Assembly (NCBI RefSeq): GCF_000006565.2
Contig: NC_031476.1
Span: forward strand, 4,426,458-4,490,457
Direction of reading: 5' to 3'
Length of the DNA: 64,000 nucleotides
Origin: Toxoplasma gondii ME49
Taxonomy: Eukaryota > Apicomplexa > Conoidasida > Eucoccidiorida > Sarcocystidae
The first letter of the stretch is position 1. The number at the start of each line of letters is the position of its first letter. Under the pieces are notes generated by a model. That model did not search any database and had not been told where the DNA came from. It saw only the letters and a list, made by a program, of their open reading frames with translations. The translations under genes were made by a program, and so were the position numbers. Below are positions 13,601 through 26,075 of this stretch, piece by piece.

Positions 13601-16600
13601 GAGTGAACCCGTAAGTACGCGAATGGCGAGAGATCGAAGCTCGGAGACAGGCAGGGGCAGAGGCTCCTCACCTGTAGAAGCCAACGAGAGGCACCTCGGC
13701 CGTAGGAATAAGGAAGGCATTTTCTCCAGCGATCTGAAAGGAAAAAAAGATGACAGTGCCTCGACCGGCCGATGCACGTTTGGCTGAGTCGCAGCTCCTG
13801 TGAAAGGAAGAGAGGGCAGCTGGGCCTTGAGAAGGCTCTAGCCAAGAAGCGGGTGTTCCTGTCGTATGCATCGGTGAAAAAACCTGTTGCACTCGAAAAC
13901 CCCACAATGACCATATGCATGCGATGGCCTAGACAAGCATAACGAGACCTCCAACCCACAGACCTGAAAAGGTAGACAGAAGAACGGTTCTAAAAAACAG
14001 ACACCCACTGTTTTACACGTCGCTACTGCGTGGTGGACTTGGCCTCGAGGCGTCCGTAGCCGCGAGGGGACCTGTTGTGCTATCCTTCTCTTCAGTGTAT
14101 CACAGAAACCTGCATCGCCAATTCTCGACGGCACGCTGTCATTTCCAACAGGCCTGCCTGCGCATCTACCACCTCATTGACTTGTCACTGATGTGGAGGC
14201 TCAAAGGCAACCGCAGAGCGATCTCGCTTTCTCTCGCCCTTCCCGTCCCCTCCTGTTCACGAGCCACTGGCACAAATCCCAGGCATCCCGCAAGAGAGAA
14301 CTGTTTGGGAGATAGTCCTCCGAGTGTCGGGGCCCTCACTTGGTTGTTCGAGGTCGCCGGAAGAGCAAAGAGACCGTTTTCCAGGCGGGGGAGCTGGCCA
14401 GTGCCTTCGAGGGTGGAGCGGCTGCGAGCGAAAGAAACATCAAACCCCCACGAGAAACACCAGTGAGGTGGGCCTTACCCCTGGAAGTCTGGCAAGACCA
14501 CTCGCTTGTGCATGGGCGTTACCACGAGACCGAACTTCACTCGGATTCTTCTGTCGAAAGCCGCACCCTTTGCCGCAAGCTGTTGTGTACCATGAAGGAG
14601 TGCTAGCTGCGCAGAAAGCATCCCTTTCTGGTTTGTCAAACAGTGCGCATGGAGAGTCGCGTGCACGAGCCATGAATCAATCGACATGTTTCCCTATCCC
14701 AGTTTGGGGTTTAGGGTTTAGGGGGGACCTGTGAAACGACTGAAAACAGGTAGACAGATACCAATCACCAAGGAGGTAACTCTACGGCCGTGAACCGATT
14801 CATTCCAGCGACTCCCTCTGGAAGTCATACACGGGTGTATTCAACACAAGAGACACCAGCGAGGACGGTTCATAACCGCGCAATACAAAAATGTGACAAT
14901 TACAGTCTGTGCAATGTCGTCAAAGAGCACCGGCGTGCAATTTCGTGCTTCTTCGTCGCAGCAGATTCGTCGTTTCCCCATCGCCTGTCTCTCAAACTTG
15001 AGAACTAAGCATAGCGCAGAAACGCGCCTTACCTGACAATCAGAGGAGGAACTCCGACCTCCGTAAACTTTTTGCCGTCTTCAGTGTCGAGGGCGAGAAG
15101 GAAATCGAGAAAGTAATTCTTCAAAGCTCTATGCAGTCGAGCCACCATACCGCGTAGGGCGGAATGCCGTCTGCCAGCCATGCGAGTAGTCGCCTCGCCA
15201 TCGGTGGAGGCGTTGAGGACAGCGAGAAGAGTCGAATGATCGAGGAGCCCATGCGACGAAGAAGCGGAGGTCTCCGGGGTCACCTGTCTTTCAAACGAAG
15301 ACGCTGCAGCCGTTCCAGGAACACCCGCCACCTTTTGTGAAGGCTCCGTGCTTCCACCGTCCTCATCGATTTCGTTGTCTCTCTCCTCCAATGCTTCTTC
15401 CACCCCTCTCTGCCAAGCGCAGCCTGTAGATAACGGGTGGCGAACAGAAGAAGGAGGAGAAGGAGGAGACATTTCCGGGTGCAGGAAGGACGACGGTGCA
15501 GAGAGAGAAGGCGGCCACCAGCGGTCAACCTCTTGGTTATCCCTCGAGTCGATCCCCAATGGAACCTGAAGGGAGAAGTAAAAAACGCGTGAACACAACA
15601 ACATCGAAGTCTTTGGGGGTTAACAGTGGTATGCTGTGGGCCTGGCTTCTGACAAGTTGCTCGAAACGTCTGGAGCACACAGTTCCCAGACCATGGATGC
15701 GTGTCTTCGGCATCCCGGGAAGACGCCCCAAGGCATGTCGAGTCGATGAAGAAAACTTTTGAGAAAAAACGCGCCCCCCCCCCCACGTGCGTCGAGAGGG
15801 GTGGAGGAGAGAGCCGAGTTTTGAGACTGCACCGACACACAGACAAGCCGCAATTTCGTCTTGACCATCTCTGTAGAAAGTCTCACTCGGCTGTCTAATG
15901 CATTGGGAAGTCGCTTCATGATGGCGCTGATTCGTGATCCAGACTCGCGGAGCTCCTGAACTCGACGAGCCACAGTGGCACGAGTCTGGGCGGCCTAAAC
16001 ACACCAGCAGCGAACGCAGGAAAGAGAAAGACGCGTCGTCCAGAGCACCGTGAACCTGCCACTGTACGCACGCTCAGGGAAGCCAAGACGTCCCCAGGCC
16101 AGAAAAAAAACTGCCGGGGAGAGAACTGGCGCCTCAGCTGCTCAGAAGCGAGTGACACAGGCACAACGTTACCCTTAGCTGGAGGCACAGCAGGACTACG
16201 GAGCTGCATCCGGCGCTAGAGAAACCAACAGGAGTCGCAGCAAAGAATGGAACAGAGTTGGGGAGGAAGGCCGACGAGATGCGACCGCCTTTTCGCGTGG
16301 AGCTGTGGCATGACTGCACCTTGAGGGCGAACTCGAAGTCTGCGTTTCTCCTCTGACCTGCTCGTGGAGAGAGGCGAGCGCCGGTTGCTGCTCTGAAGCA
16401 GAAAGACAGACACACAGAGCCCGCGAGGGACGAACGCCGAACTGGAAAAGCGTTGCTGACAACCGTTCAGGCGGTCCAGCTTGAAAGGACAGACACACTG
16501 AGACATGTTTCGCGAACACGAAGTCCCTCGTGCTACCCTTGCGGGTCGCAGAGCTGGCGAGCTGTTTCCTTTTCTTCTGTCTGTTCTTGCAAGAGAAGAG

Positions 16601-18514
16601 AACGAGGGGTTTGCGTTCGAGGTCGGTCCACACACGGGAATCCCTTTTTGAGGAAGTTAATGAGGGACGGGGAGGATGCAGTCACATATCGCGAGACGGC
16701 TGAACGCAGTGGAGCCCAGTATCCTGAGACAGCCCGGCAAGTCGAAAAGCACGTATTCCAGTGTGTACCCTGCTCAAAAGGAATTCCAATAGAGCAGCAG
16801 CGACACTAGCGTGACTGAAGTGCAAACCATCTCTAATCGGACGACGAACAGTATAGGCATCCCTCGGCGGGACCTCGCCATCCACATTTGTTTTGGCGCA
16901 CAGTTCACGCAGTCCCTCTTGACGCACCTTTCTTCACCTTTCTGCCTCTTTCGGTCTCGGTGCCACCCAAACGCTCCCTTTCTTCAAAAGGGTCAACGTC
17001 ATCCTTCTGCGCAATTGCGAACTCCTGGGAAGCGGCGAAGGCAGCAGCTGCGCGATGGCGGCGCTCCGTGGCTCTGCGCCAAGTCTCCACTTGCAGACGG
17101 CGATGTGTGGGCAGGAGATGTTCTGACACAGAACAGCGGAAAGCGGAGAGACCAACGGAGTGCGTTGTCTGTGTGGGGGAGGGGGAGAGGGGGAGTACTC
17201 GGGGGGGGGGGTACTCGGGGGGGGGGGGGTACTCGGCAAGCACGGAACGCAGGCAGAGAGGAGAAGCGTGACAGACTGCTACAGTCGTGGAGACGTGAGC
17301 TCCGGGAGAGGGAATCTAGCTGTGTCCAGACACCTGAATGTTTCGCGGGGTGTCCCCCGTCGTGATTCTGGGTGAAGGAGAAGAGACTCACCGATGAGAT
17401 TTCTTGCCGCATCCACCACCTCCGTGGATTCGTGGCGTTTTTCAAGGGCATCAAGGACTTCCTTGCCTCTTTCCGCAACGTGCCTCAGACTCATCATTTG
17501 CAACGGCTCTCCAGTGTCTTTCGCCTGCTCATCTTCAGCAACTCCGATCCGGCGACAAGGCCCCTCACCGCTGTTCGCGTGTGTGCTGCGACCTGCGGAA
17601 GGCCCGCGGCCTGTGGCGCATCTGACTTCTTCGTTCTCTCTGGCCGTTTCCGGACTGTGGATTCTCTGCACAGGATTCCTCGCTGCAGAACCCCCGTGGT
17701 TCTCACAGAGGTGTGAGCTGTGAGCCTCCTGAGAAAGAGCTGTCAGGAGTCGTGTCTTCCAGTCGCGGCTCAGCGACGGTGATAGCCGACGCCCTCGTCC
17801 ACCCAGCGGACCCCGCAGACGCCCGGAAAGAGAGAAAGGGGAACCGAATCGTGAGCGCAAAGGCTGCGGCGACACTGAGAACCGTGAGGAGGATGGACAC
17901 GAGGAAACGCCGGAACGAGAAAACCGCCATCTTGAGCCATGAGTTGCCCCTCCTAGGTGAAGGCGCCACACGGCCTTTGCAGGCGGCGCGCCGAGAGCTT
18001 CCTCCAAGCTGCTCGGACGTCCCGACAAAAATGAGAGCGCAGTTCGAATCTCCTCGGAAGAAGGGACTGAGGGAGTCGAGGAACGGATTGGGGAAACGAA
18101 GGGGAACCGCAGACACAGATCGAACTGGAAAGGCGTTTTGCGTTGGCGAAGAGATAGCGGCAACGAAGTGGTCATAGCCTGCGCTCTAACCTGTTTTGTA
18201 CCGCCTCGGCGGCCATCGCTTCGTCGGCTCCATTTTCCTCCTCTGGGGTCAGCTGAAGCCGTGAAGGGGGAGGAAGGAAAGTCGTGAGACGAAAGCGCGG
18301 AAGAGGGACGGAGCAGTGACAGGGAAGGCTGAGCGAAGAAATCTGTCCCGTCATTCGTGTGAACCGACGTTTCCGAACAAAAGGGTGCTCGGTGTCTGAC
18401 AAGACTCCGGGCTTCGCTGCACAAGATTTGACGCGGGAGGAGCAGGCAGCAAGAGAAAGAAAGGAGTGCGAAACAGACTCGAAGCCTAACCATCGATCGA
18501 AAAGATCTGAGCAC
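10614..18514 (-). CDS. Seryl-tRNA synthetase, probably apicoplast-targeted
   Basis: Charges tRNA-Ser with serine. Twelve exons on the minus strand keep phase throughout: 18514-17392, 17089-16938, 15994-15887, 15565-15033, 14421-14340, 13733-13672, 13234-13172, 12626-12480, 12337-12256, 11917-11852, 11443-11252, 10730-10614 (908 residues). Class II marks appear in order: the N-terminal coiled-coil arm (exons 2-3); EVGVPPLIV (motif 1 region); EGTGQLPRLE; LIPTAEVPL with the serine-binding T-x-E; TPCFRLE with RGLLRQQVFEKVE (motif 2); VLLCSGDM; EVSSISNCWDYQARRL; LNGSTLAVGRTLVAVIE (motif 3); and C-terminal IPKPLQPYLGG. Bacterial enzymes have about 430 residues; the extra length is a roughly 370-residue leader starting with a signal-peptide-like MVRLRVCFALLSF segment, plus an insertion in exon 4. 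This suggests apicoplast import (inference). A second start at 17930 (see findings) would shorten the leader. Confidence 0.93.
14703..14726 (+). repeat. Short interstitial telomere-like repeat (TTTAGGG)2
   Basis: Two perfect TTTAGGG units (14710-14723), preceded by TTTGGGG and followed by extra G, lie in the intron between seryl-tRNA synthetase exons 4 and 5. TTTAGGG is the telomere repeat of this group. Confidence 0.7.
17174..17236 (+). repeat. G-run cluster, candidate G-quadruplex
   Basis: Several runs of five to thirteen G, separated by A or by GTACTC, in intron 1 of the seryl-tRNA synthetase gene. The G-rich strand is the non-transcribed + strand, so the RNA would be C-rich. Three GTACTCGG spacers give it a small tandem structure. 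The run lengths may not be exact in a draft assembly. Confidence 0.75.
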
Positions 18515-20072
18515 AGCAGCGGGGGTCAGGATTGTGAAAAAAGACGACTCTTGCCGAGCTCAAGACCAAAAGTTGACTCCATGCGCCGACACTCCAACAA
18601 AGCCTGCATGCGTTGGTGTCATTTGTCTGCGCCTCTTGCGTCTGAGACACGCGACAACAAACGGTGCCAACGAGTGTTTGTAGATGAAGAATTCAGTCAG
18701 GATCCGCTCCGGGAAAAGACTGTGCAAGAAAAACTGTCGGCTCGAACAGTCGATGCCGCTTTCTTGGTGTGTGCCAAACAAGACAGCTACACATGCGAGA
18801 CTCTCTCCGTTTGTTTGAAGATCGAAAGAAATCTAACGTCGACATGTGCAGCGAAATCGACACACGTCCAAAACCTCAAACCAAAGGTATCTACAGGCCC
18901 TTGCACAGGCGAAGTTTATGTGGAAAGCAAGCACCTTGTTGAGGAGACTTGCCCGTCGCTGCATGCGCTGTCTCGGGACTTCTTTTCGTCGATTGGCAGC
19001 TTTGTACGGAGTATAGCGGACGTGAAGCAATACACCAACAGTTCCGAGAGCATGTGAAACTATCGAAAACAGACTCTTCGTCATACAACGCATCATACAG
19101 ATGCTCTTTGCAAGTAGTTACAGACCGAGCAGTGCCTCACTCTGAGCATTTTCGCTGGAACCACGTTTGCAGCACGACCGTCGCACGAAACGTGTGGTAG
19201 CAAAACTGATGCATCTCGTATGCCACTGCATGTATGCGACTATGAAAGTGGAGATGTTTCGTTCCCTACGTTATGCCGGTACCGCACTAGTCTAGGTTGC
19301 CCGCTTTTCTAGAGAGCGTGAAAAGTGAAACACTAAATGCAGCACACGTTGTTGCACACAGTCGACTGTCACCAGAGCATTCCTCTGGATACGCACAAGG
19401 AGTCACATCCAGTCGGTGATTAATTCCATTGCTGCCAGATCGTGCATAGGTGGACTGTGTGGCAGTGAAGTCTCGCCGATCCCCGACACCAGCTCGCCCG
19501 CTGGTTGTCTAATGGCTTACAAGTTACATTACTAGCAAAGAGCAGAAAGCTGTGCCACAGTAACAGGCCGTCGAAACGCAGCGTTTTAGAATGGTCAGCT
19601 TCTTTTCTGAAGGAAAAGTCTACCTGTGGATCTAGGGGTTCTGCATTGAGGTTCTGGCCAGGGCGGCGCCAGCACTGAGTACAGACTTTCCCCGCTAGTC
19701 CTCATCAATAGCAGGGCACACTGCAACCAAGCTTTTCTCCTGGACCACAATAGTGGCATTGGGGACAACCACTCAGGTACTCAGAGTTGCATGCCACGTA
19801 CTCCAACCAATGAACTCGAACAGGATAGTGAGAAGAGAAAGTGTAGCAAAAACACGAAATCGGATTTCTGTCGATGCTCTGATCAAGCTTCCATACCAGC
19901 CCATGGAGAAAAAGAAGAAGGCGTACCGGACCCATGGATGCTCACGCAGCAAAAGACGCTTAGAAAACAGACATCCCTAGTGCTCCGCTCACACTCACTG
20001 CGTTGAAGCTTTTCGGAAAATTTCAATATGAGCAGAAAAATGTGCGACGGAATATGAAACCTAGACCACCGA
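18515..20072. other. Intergenic, upstream of seryl-tRNA synthetase
   Basis: About 1.56 kb between two minus-strand genes. It should hold the seryl-tRNA synthetase promoter and 5' UTR and the P5C reductase 3' UTR. A 232-codon + strand frame (18359-19057) overlaps the leader exon in antisense, but it shows no family-like or splice-supported features. No other gene seen. Confidence 0.55.
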
Positions 20073-22495
20073 TTAGAGGAGGTTAGTGTCGGGGTCGGCC
20101 GGTATCATGCATTGCTCGACTGCCTGGATCACTGCAGAATGAAGGGAGCAGCCGAAACGCAGGAAATACGCATGACGTCACCATCTGGTCCTACGTGGAA
20201 ATAGAGGACCCCTTATTTTTAACTACATCTACATACAATCCAGAAAAACCCTTTAGATACCATAATGTGATAGACCATACCAACAAACTAGGGACAAAGT
20301 ATGTTGAGATAAACAGGCTAGTGAAGAGACTCTTTCCAATCAATCGATTCCCCTCACTCTAAATCTACCGTTCGGTCTGTCACGTCAAAACGCCACCACT
20401 GTGCCTTCTCCTCCCTCTGATAGCAGCTACCTAAAGTAAGGTCTCAAACAGTGTCTTCCCCACCAGGTGAGGGGGAAGGAAAACAAAAATGAATATGCGC
20501 ATTTGACAGTATTCAGGAAAAGCAAGAAGAACGGAGTGTGCCCGATACCGAACCTCCTGAACTTACCAGAGTTGACAAAGCCGTGACGATCGAGCTCTGT
20601 GAGGCCAGTAATGGTGGCTCCGCCAGGCACGATTGTCTCCTCTTTCAGCTCTCCGAGAGTCTTTACCGACTGCTTCGCTCTGGCGAAGCCGGCACTTCCT
20701 TTTACCATGTCGATGGCCAGGCTCGATGCGACAACTCTGGGAAGGCCGCTGTAAAAGAAAACACCAGCTACCGTAAACAATGTACCTTGTGTCCCTAATG
20801 GATGGTACACGTAACCATTCGTATTTTCGCAGAGAACGCGTAATGTGGTCCGGTATGCATTCAAACAATTTCACTACGCAGAGGCGCATGTGCAAAAACG
20901 ACAAAGGTCTCAGTTTATATTCTTGTTGCACCTGCTGATGAATGCCGTCACTACACGCCGTTGCCACTCACTTTTTCACTCCAGCGTCACTGAGGGCGTC
21001 CAGAAGCATAAAAACGAAGGCTGGCCCTGAGCCGAAGCAATGGCACACATGGGAGAGTTGCTTCACAAAAACAGTCGAATCAAGCAATCGTCACTGTGTG
21101 AAAACAACAGCGTTACCGTCGTACCCGTGATCCTCGCGTTTGGTGGGATGTACAAACTGCCTAGCTCTCGAAAACGTTGTGCTGTTAACAAAACTCATCC
21201 ATGCTGCTTTCTCGAATTGTTCAGCTTCTTTCATCTGTCCGTACCCCCGCTCAAGATAAAGTGTATCGCGTGGATGCATGCAAGCCACTCCACGAGAGAA
21301 GTTCCCTGTTCCACGAAGACGCGACGCGAGCCCATCTTACCCGATCCCGCAAGTGCTGCTGAGGCATCCATGTACCGCTCTTCGATGCGGTAACAAACGC
21401 CACAAGTAGTTAAAAGATTCATGATTGTATGGCCATCGTCGTGGGAGCAGTCGGGACCAAGGCAGAAGACACTCACTCCGTGCCCGGACTGGCAAGCGAC
21501 ATTGGGGAGGAGACGTGCAATGCGGCGATTTCCCTCAACTTTCTGTCCATGTTTTTCCTTTTCCTCTGTAACGGTCTCCACCAGTTTTGACAGGGAAACG
21601 CCGATGCTGATTGAAATGATCAAATGGTGAGATCCATCGATTACCGGTGCGAAGCTCCGCACGAGGTCTAGAGCTTCCGTTGCAGTTACAGATATGAAGA
21701 TGATGTCCATAGGGTCTAGCTGAAAAGGACGCCCAGGATATTTTAAAAGCGGCGAGATATATACAGAAAACACGAAATTGTTTCCGAGTCGGTACCACCG
21801 GCCCAGCTTCACAGAGCCTCTTCTGCATCTCATGCACACTGTAGCCAGTGTTTACACGGCGTGGAGAGTATGTACCCGCGGAGCTACAGAACATGCACCC
21901 AATTTCGAGGTGGTGGGGCTTTCAACGTAGTTGGCAGACCAATGGAAGATCAGACAGACATAGAGAGATTAGTATTACCTCTTCTAGTGTGTGCACCGCG
22001 AGGTATCCATTTTCAATGGCATGGTTCCTCGCGGCTTCGTTCCGAACAAGCATAGTGATTTCCGACGGTAGCACACGCTTGGACGACGTGAAACCTTTGG
22101 CTAGGGCAAAAGCCATTGTGCCTGCCCCGATAAAAGCTGAAAAATAAAGGGAGAAGCACTATCAAGCCATAAAGCGACCCAGTCACCGCTCGCGACAAAA
22201 TGAGTCACTCTTGAAGCTCGATATCGGATGGTGCTCTTGGCAAGTCTTGGCGTGGTATTGCAATTAACAGCGACGGGAGACCGCAGCTTCAAGTGTGAGA
22301 ACAGTCAAGCGGCCACGCGCCGGTGCATGAAAAACTGCGGCTTAACCCCCCAATACCTGTCTTTGCACTCCCGGACCTCGCGGACGTTTCCTACCCGGAA
22401 TGCATGTGCTTAAGAATGACATTTGAGCCGGGAGTAACGAACCCCCTGCGTCGAATCTTTTTCTCACCAATTTTTTTCCGTATCCGCTCCGTCAT
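20073..22495 (-). CDS. Pyrroline-5-carboxylate reductase
   Basis: Reduces 1-pyrroline-5-carboxylate to L-proline with NAD(P)H, the last step of proline synthesis. Six minus-strand exons keep phase: 22495-22468, 22136-21979, 21719-21341, 21026-20972, 20748-20567, 20131-20073 (286 residues, the usual size for the family). The start MTERIRKKI runs into FIGAGTMAFALAKGF, the Rossmann dinucleotide-binding loop G-x-G-x-x-A. The C-terminal dimerisation domain shows ALAG-SGPAFVFMLLDAL, NGLPRVVASSLAIDMV and VPGGATITGLTELDRHGF, followed by the final helix VIQAVEQCM. The open frame extends upstream in phase to 22630 (MPFQPSS); I chose the Met just before the Rossmann strand because bacterial and eukaryotic enzymes start there. 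A longer leader is possible. No obvious organelle targeting in the short form, so cytosolic is likely. Confidence 0.95.
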
Positions 22496-24091
22496 CCTGT
22501 TCTCGTCCTGCTGGCGGTGCTTGCTCGCCGCTGGAGCTAGTGCGCACCACAAAAGGCAAAAAAGGTAAGGCAAACACTGTGACGAGCGCGTCACGACCCT
22601 CGAAGCGTGCGAAGAGGGTTGAAATGGCAACGTGGTCGACGCCTACCGCAACATTTACGAGGAGGCGAGGGACAGCCTGGTTCTTTTTTGTATACAGCTT
22701 TTGACCCTACGACTGAACGATGACTAGGGGACCGGAATCTCCTCTCACCACGCAACCGCTTGGCGTTGCCCCAAAGATGCCGATTGACTGTCGTTCTCAC
22801 ATGAGAAATACACCAGCGAACTAGGGTAAGCATCAGTGATAGTGTTTGAGAAAGGATGGTGCCGCAACACATTTTGCTACTTCTCAAACAAGTGACTCTC
22901 AGCCAGCGCAATCGAGACGCACACCAACCGCCGCACACGAGACGAACCAAGTCTCACAGAAACCGCTGCGGCGGTCTACGAAAGTGGACTACGAGAGAGT
23001 GAGTTACTAATAAAACAGCGATGAGATGTTGAGGGACTCACAATACGCCATAAAGGTACTCTTATACAGTTTCGTTTGAGTAATACACAGCGGGTGACCA
23101 GCTCTTTCGCGGTAGGGACGTCCTTCATCGGCGAGGAATGACGACCCAAGCGCGGCAGTCTCATGCTACTGTTTCCCGAGGCTATTCACAGACATTCCCG
23201 CAAGTACACAGCATAGATTCAATGGACACAATCAAACGCCGTTTTACTTTTCGTTTAAGAACCTGAAATGTGGTTTCAACCTTAATCGCTAGCGAGAAAA
23301 CGCACTGTCGGAAGGCACCGCCTTCCTAAGTCTGATTGGCGGCGATTGAGAGGTCGACTCGACGCTATGCCAGAGGTCGGAATGGTCTGCACGCGAGAAG
23401 CTCATGCGCGTTCGTTACCTCTAGCAATAGTGAGCTTTCTTTTCAGACGAGAGAGGATTGCCTTCATTGCCAGGTCCTTAACTAAACACTCGAGCAGTAG
23501 GAATCAATGGCTTCGTTGTAACTTTTCCGGACCGACCCGGCGGGAGTGGGCAAACAAATTCGTGCACGTCACACTGTTGGGAGACATATCAGCAGGCATG
23601 CAGATGATCAAGCGCGCGATTCCTTACCCTCCGGTTTCATCCAAAGAAAAATTCCAGCGGTTTATACGGTTGCCCTGGCAACAATTTTTCTCTGGGCACT
23701 TTCTACAGAATTTCGACAGACTCGCTTGCAGCCAACGTGACGGGAAGTTCCGTCGTCAAACGAATGTCGCATCCGAAAAATCATAGCTTGTCTCGATGTG
23801 TCTGACCTACCAGACGGTATCCTTTCCAGGACCAAGTGTACATTGTGGAATGCCCAACGTCATTTTTACGAGTTCTCAGAGAAACCCTTTCCTTCAGGTC
23901 AATGAAAGCGGCTGTGTTGGCAAACAAACCTATGCATTGAACGCAGAGTTTCTCTCAAGCCACGAGGAGGGTGATACAGGGGTTACCCACTACGACATCC
24001 GTTCCGAGAAAGGAGCGAGATTGCCGACGGTTATACGGGACAAACAACTAGATTGGGGGAAACTGCAAAGGGAATGATGTAGACAGGAGCC
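22496..24091. promoter_or_regulatory. Divergent intergenic region, likely shared promoter zone
   Basis: About 1.6 kb between the start of P5C reductase (-) and the start of the next gene (+). Divergent orientation makes it the probable promoter region for both. I could not assign individual motifs. Open frames at 23346-23786 and 23796-24077 (+) look like chance or 5' UTR frames. Confidence 0.45.
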
Positions 24092-26075
24092 TTGATAATA
24101 AGCTCACCGTCAAGGCTCACGCGTGCGCTGGTCCTGTCAATGACGGATGTTTTCGATCGGCCCCCTGACGACTACAGCAAATCCAGAGGTATTCAAATTA
24201 CCATGATACCCACGGAAAGAGAGGGTCGGCAGCCGGAAGAGGCTGACGGTAGACTGCCTGAGCAGCATGCGCGCTCTTCTTCGAAGGTGCACGATGGAGG
24301 ACACTGTACGGAGGCCGGTGACATGGTAGACTGGTCGAGAGAACAAGCGATAGCAAATCAGAGGAATGATAAGCATGAAAATTTTCTGAGTTCCGGCGGG
24401 CGGGAAGACGCCCTTCCGTTCGCGTGCGAGGAAGACATGCCTGAAGGAGGCCTTCAAGCCCACGACGAAGCGGATAATCGAGCAACCGAAGCAAAACTGG
24501 GATCTTCTCTGTCGTCTTTCTCTTCTTTAGAGGAGGCGTTTTTGACCAGCTTGGATGTCATATCATCCCTCAGAGACGCAGTTACACTGCTATTGAGAGC
24601 TCAAGGTGTACCAACTGAAGGGGAAGGACGGCACCAACAGCTGAATGACTACGAACAGAACGTATCAAGGAAACAGGCAATGGATGTCATGGTCAGCACA
24701 GGCGCATTCAGTTGCCACCCACAAGCATATGAATCGCTTCTGAAAACTGGCGAGAGAACGAAGGGTGGCAAGCGGTTGCCCGGAGGAGAGAGCCCAGGCA
24801 TTGCAAATTGCGTGGGCATTATAGCAGACGAACATATGTCCCGTGAGGAACACGCTGGAGCCGTAAAGGCAGACAGAAGAGAACATCCATGTCTGACCGA
24901 GACAGTACAGGACAAAATAAGCTCTTCAAGACACCCCGCAGGTGAACAAGAACGTAGAAGAGGAACACTCGAGTGCTGCACCCACTCTTTGAACAGCGAC
25001 TATGAGTTGTCAATTTGCAAAGCACTTCTTATGCTGCAGCATATCGGTGGTCCGGAAGAAAGCAAGCCTATGGGAGTGGATCCGCCGCTTGGCGGATTTC
25101 CACTTTTGTCACAAGAACGTGGCTCGTTTCCTCTCGGCGTTGTCGACGATGGCGGGCCCGCGCACCTCAGACAGGGAAGACAGCGCAGTCCCGAGTTGGA
25201 ACCGATAGCAACACAACCACTGTCACAACACCTGAGAACAACCACAGATGGAGCAGGTGACAGGCATGCCGGTGCCGAAGCATGTTGCTCCAGCTTTGAC
25301 CAGTTGCAAGCCATGAGAATCCGAGGGAAGGCAGGAGACGGGGCGCCGGCATCCGACTTGGGTCTATCATTTGCCTCATTCACCTTGGATAAAATGAAGA
25401 ATTCTGTAGATCAATCGGAGACAAAAAAGCATGTTAGAACGGTGGACTTGATGCAAATGTTATTGAAGGTTAGATTACTTCGACAGGCCCATCTGCTACT
25501 CCGAGCGGACGTGCTGGTGATGCGGAAACAGCAGGGGCTACAGCAGGAGAGACTTAACAGAGCCCTCCAAGCGGCTGTCAAAAGGCATGGTAAGCGGATT
25601 TGATGACCATTCTACCTTGACATGGTGACAGGCCACCGATGAGACCATCGTAGAAAAGGCGAGCGAGCATGTCTTAGACCTTCTCGCATCGGCAGTTGGG
25701 GCAACAGCACCCTTTGTATTTCCCATGAAGGTCTTCATACCTTTAAGTGAATGTTCCTCATCAGAGTCCATACAGGTTGAGGTCTCGCCAATGTTTTCCT
25801 GTGTGTGTGCATGCAGAGTCAGAGAGAGATTCTCTCCTATGCAGACTCCAGAAGCTGGCCTCATTGTTGCAAAAGAAGTGACCACCGGAAACAACTCTTG
25901 TTTCGGGCATACTATTGAAGAGGAATGCCTTTTAACAGAAGGAACCAAGGGGACTCGACTGGAAAGGGCGCTTGCAGTTCCGAAACATATTCCTCTTGGA
26001 CCTCGTGGAACACGAATTAATTCTAAGTGCTCTCCTCTCCTGCATTCGGTGAGGGTGTGTTTTCGTGGAAGTTAG
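24092..26075 (+). CDS. Unidentified protein, two-exon model
   Basis: A single frame of 503 codons is open from 24092 to 25603. It is hydrophilic, with acidic and Gln/Ser-rich stretches and a basic leucine-rich helix near its end (LMQMLLKVRLLRQAHLLL, then Q/R-rich), which could form a coiled coil. The start may be 24092 or the in-frame Met at 24140 (MTDVFDRPPDD). A donor at 25590 (GTAAGC) and an acceptor ending at 25653 would join the frame in phase to a second open frame ending at 26075, giving 639 residues. That intron would be only 64 bp, unusually short next to the other introns here, so the protein may simply stop at 25603. No signal peptide, membrane span or domain recognised. Coding status rests on the length of the open frame and its composition. 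Confidence 0.5.

Noticed and set aside
18359..19057. 232-codon + strand frame over the start of seryl-tRNA synthetase
   Set aside because: It overlaps the leader exon in antisense, has no domain, signal peptide or splice support, and lies in the presumed promoter.
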